Origin: an uncultured Eubacteriales bacterium
GTDB lineage: Bacteria > Bacillota > Clostridia > Oscillospirales > Oscillospiraceae
Direction: 5' to 3'
DNA: 5,146 nucleotides
NCBI GenBank assembly: GCA_900549545.1
Contig: URPA01000088.1
Span: forward strand, 1 to 5,146
Shown here: positions 5,008 through 5,146 of the stretch, one piece after another
Layout: every line of letters begins with the position of its first letter
Numbering within the stretch: the stretch's first letter is position 1
Notes under the pieces: model-generated
The model's database searches: none
The model's input: the letters and a program-made list of their open reading frames with translations, nothing else
What the model was told of the DNA's origin: nothing
Made by a program: the position numbers and the translations under genes

Positions 5008-5146
5008 ACGCCCGATTGCAAGCACTATACTGAAAGGTGTATTGAAGTGCGCCACTAAGCGTTATCGGCAAATTTGAAGTTGTCGCACTCTGTTCTGCTG
5101 CCCCGCAGGGGGCAGCCTTGCCTCTCACTCTGGCTGCGCCCGCAGG
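5008..5146. repeat. Non-coding structured stretch, possible dispersed intergenic repeat
   Basis: I see no gene here: reading frames are short and have no ribosome binding site. Several inverted repeats can be read: GCACT 5022-5026 with AGTGC 5046-5050, AGTGCG 5046-5051 with CGCACT 5084-5089 (mutually exclusive pairings), and the hairpin at 5097-5116. A related GC-rich motif occurs twice, CTGCTGCCCCGCAGG at 5095-5109 and CTGCGCCCGCAGG at 5134-5146. The mix of a GC-rich hairpin and compensating short inverted repeats resembles a dispersed intergenic repeat. Alternatives are an unrecognised small RNA or the leader of a gene beyond the edge. Confidence 0.35.
5097..5116. other. GC-rich hairpin, REP-like
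   Basis: GCTGCCCC at 5097-5104 pairs with GGGGCAGC at 5109-5116 across a four-base GCAG loop. No T-run lies on either side, so it is not a typical intrinsic terminator. It sits inside the structured tail of the window. Confidence 0.6.

Noticed and set aside
4267..5055. Minus-strand open frame opposite the second permease and running through the terminator
   Set aside because: It crosses the 32-bp palindrome and has no family features; it is a shadow.
4916..5128. Small minus-strand gene (70 codons) at the right end
   Set aside because: No ribosome binding site seen, runs through the terminator palindrome, and the product resembles no family I know.
1..5146. CRISPR array, tRNA or rRNA genes, insertion sequence or phage attachment site
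   Set aside because: No regularly spaced repeats, no cloverleaf with a T-loop motif, no transposase frame and no terminal inverted repeats were seen on either strand.

Overview
The window looks like a piece of a GC-rich, anaerobic Firmicutes chromosome, most likely class Clostridia (Oscillospirales-like). This rests on strong Gram-positive ribosome binding sites (AAGGAG, AAAGGAGG), a lipoprotein-anchored solute-binding protein, a PocR-domain AraC regulator, and a CUT1 sugar importer with no ATPase gene beside it. The taxonomic call is inference from gene style and not from a marker gene. All genes are on the + strand.

Layout. (1) 1-591: C-terminal part of a divergent ROK-family protein (sugar kinase-like), cut by the left edge. 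(2) 591-1436: AraC-type regulator with an N-terminal PocR sensor domain, overlapping the ROK stop codon by one base (TGATG), so the two are probably translationally coupled. (3) 1469-1509: clear intrinsic terminator ending that unit. (4) 1510-1691: AT-rich promoter and leader region with a perfect TATAAT, a poor -35, three phased TTAC-type repeats, a 15-bp palindrome, a larger inverted repeat and a small GNRA-capped hairpin. (5) 1692-3005: lipoprotein sugar-binding protein. (6) 3006-3187: non-coding spacer holding three back-to-back stem-loops. (7) 3188-4084 and 4084-4914: two CUT1 permease subunits (MalF-like and MalG-like), overlapping by one base. (8) 4970-5007: a 32-bp perfect palindrome plus a T-rich tail, the likely operon terminator. 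(9) 5008-5146: no gene seen, but a structured stretch that may be a dispersed intergenic repeat.

How it works together (inference): the binding protein captures a sugar or oligosaccharide outside the cell, the two permeases carry it in using an ATPase encoded elsewhere (as with shared MsmX-type ATPases), the ROK protein may phosphorylate or sense the sugar, and the PocR-AraC protein probably activates the transporter promoter just downstream. The spacer hairpins probably let binding protein be made in excess over permease.

The gene content is that of an ordinary carbohydrate uptake locus. I do not see a novel system. The points most worth a second look are the promoter architecture, the triple stem-loop spacer, the degenerate ROK metal site and the structured tail.
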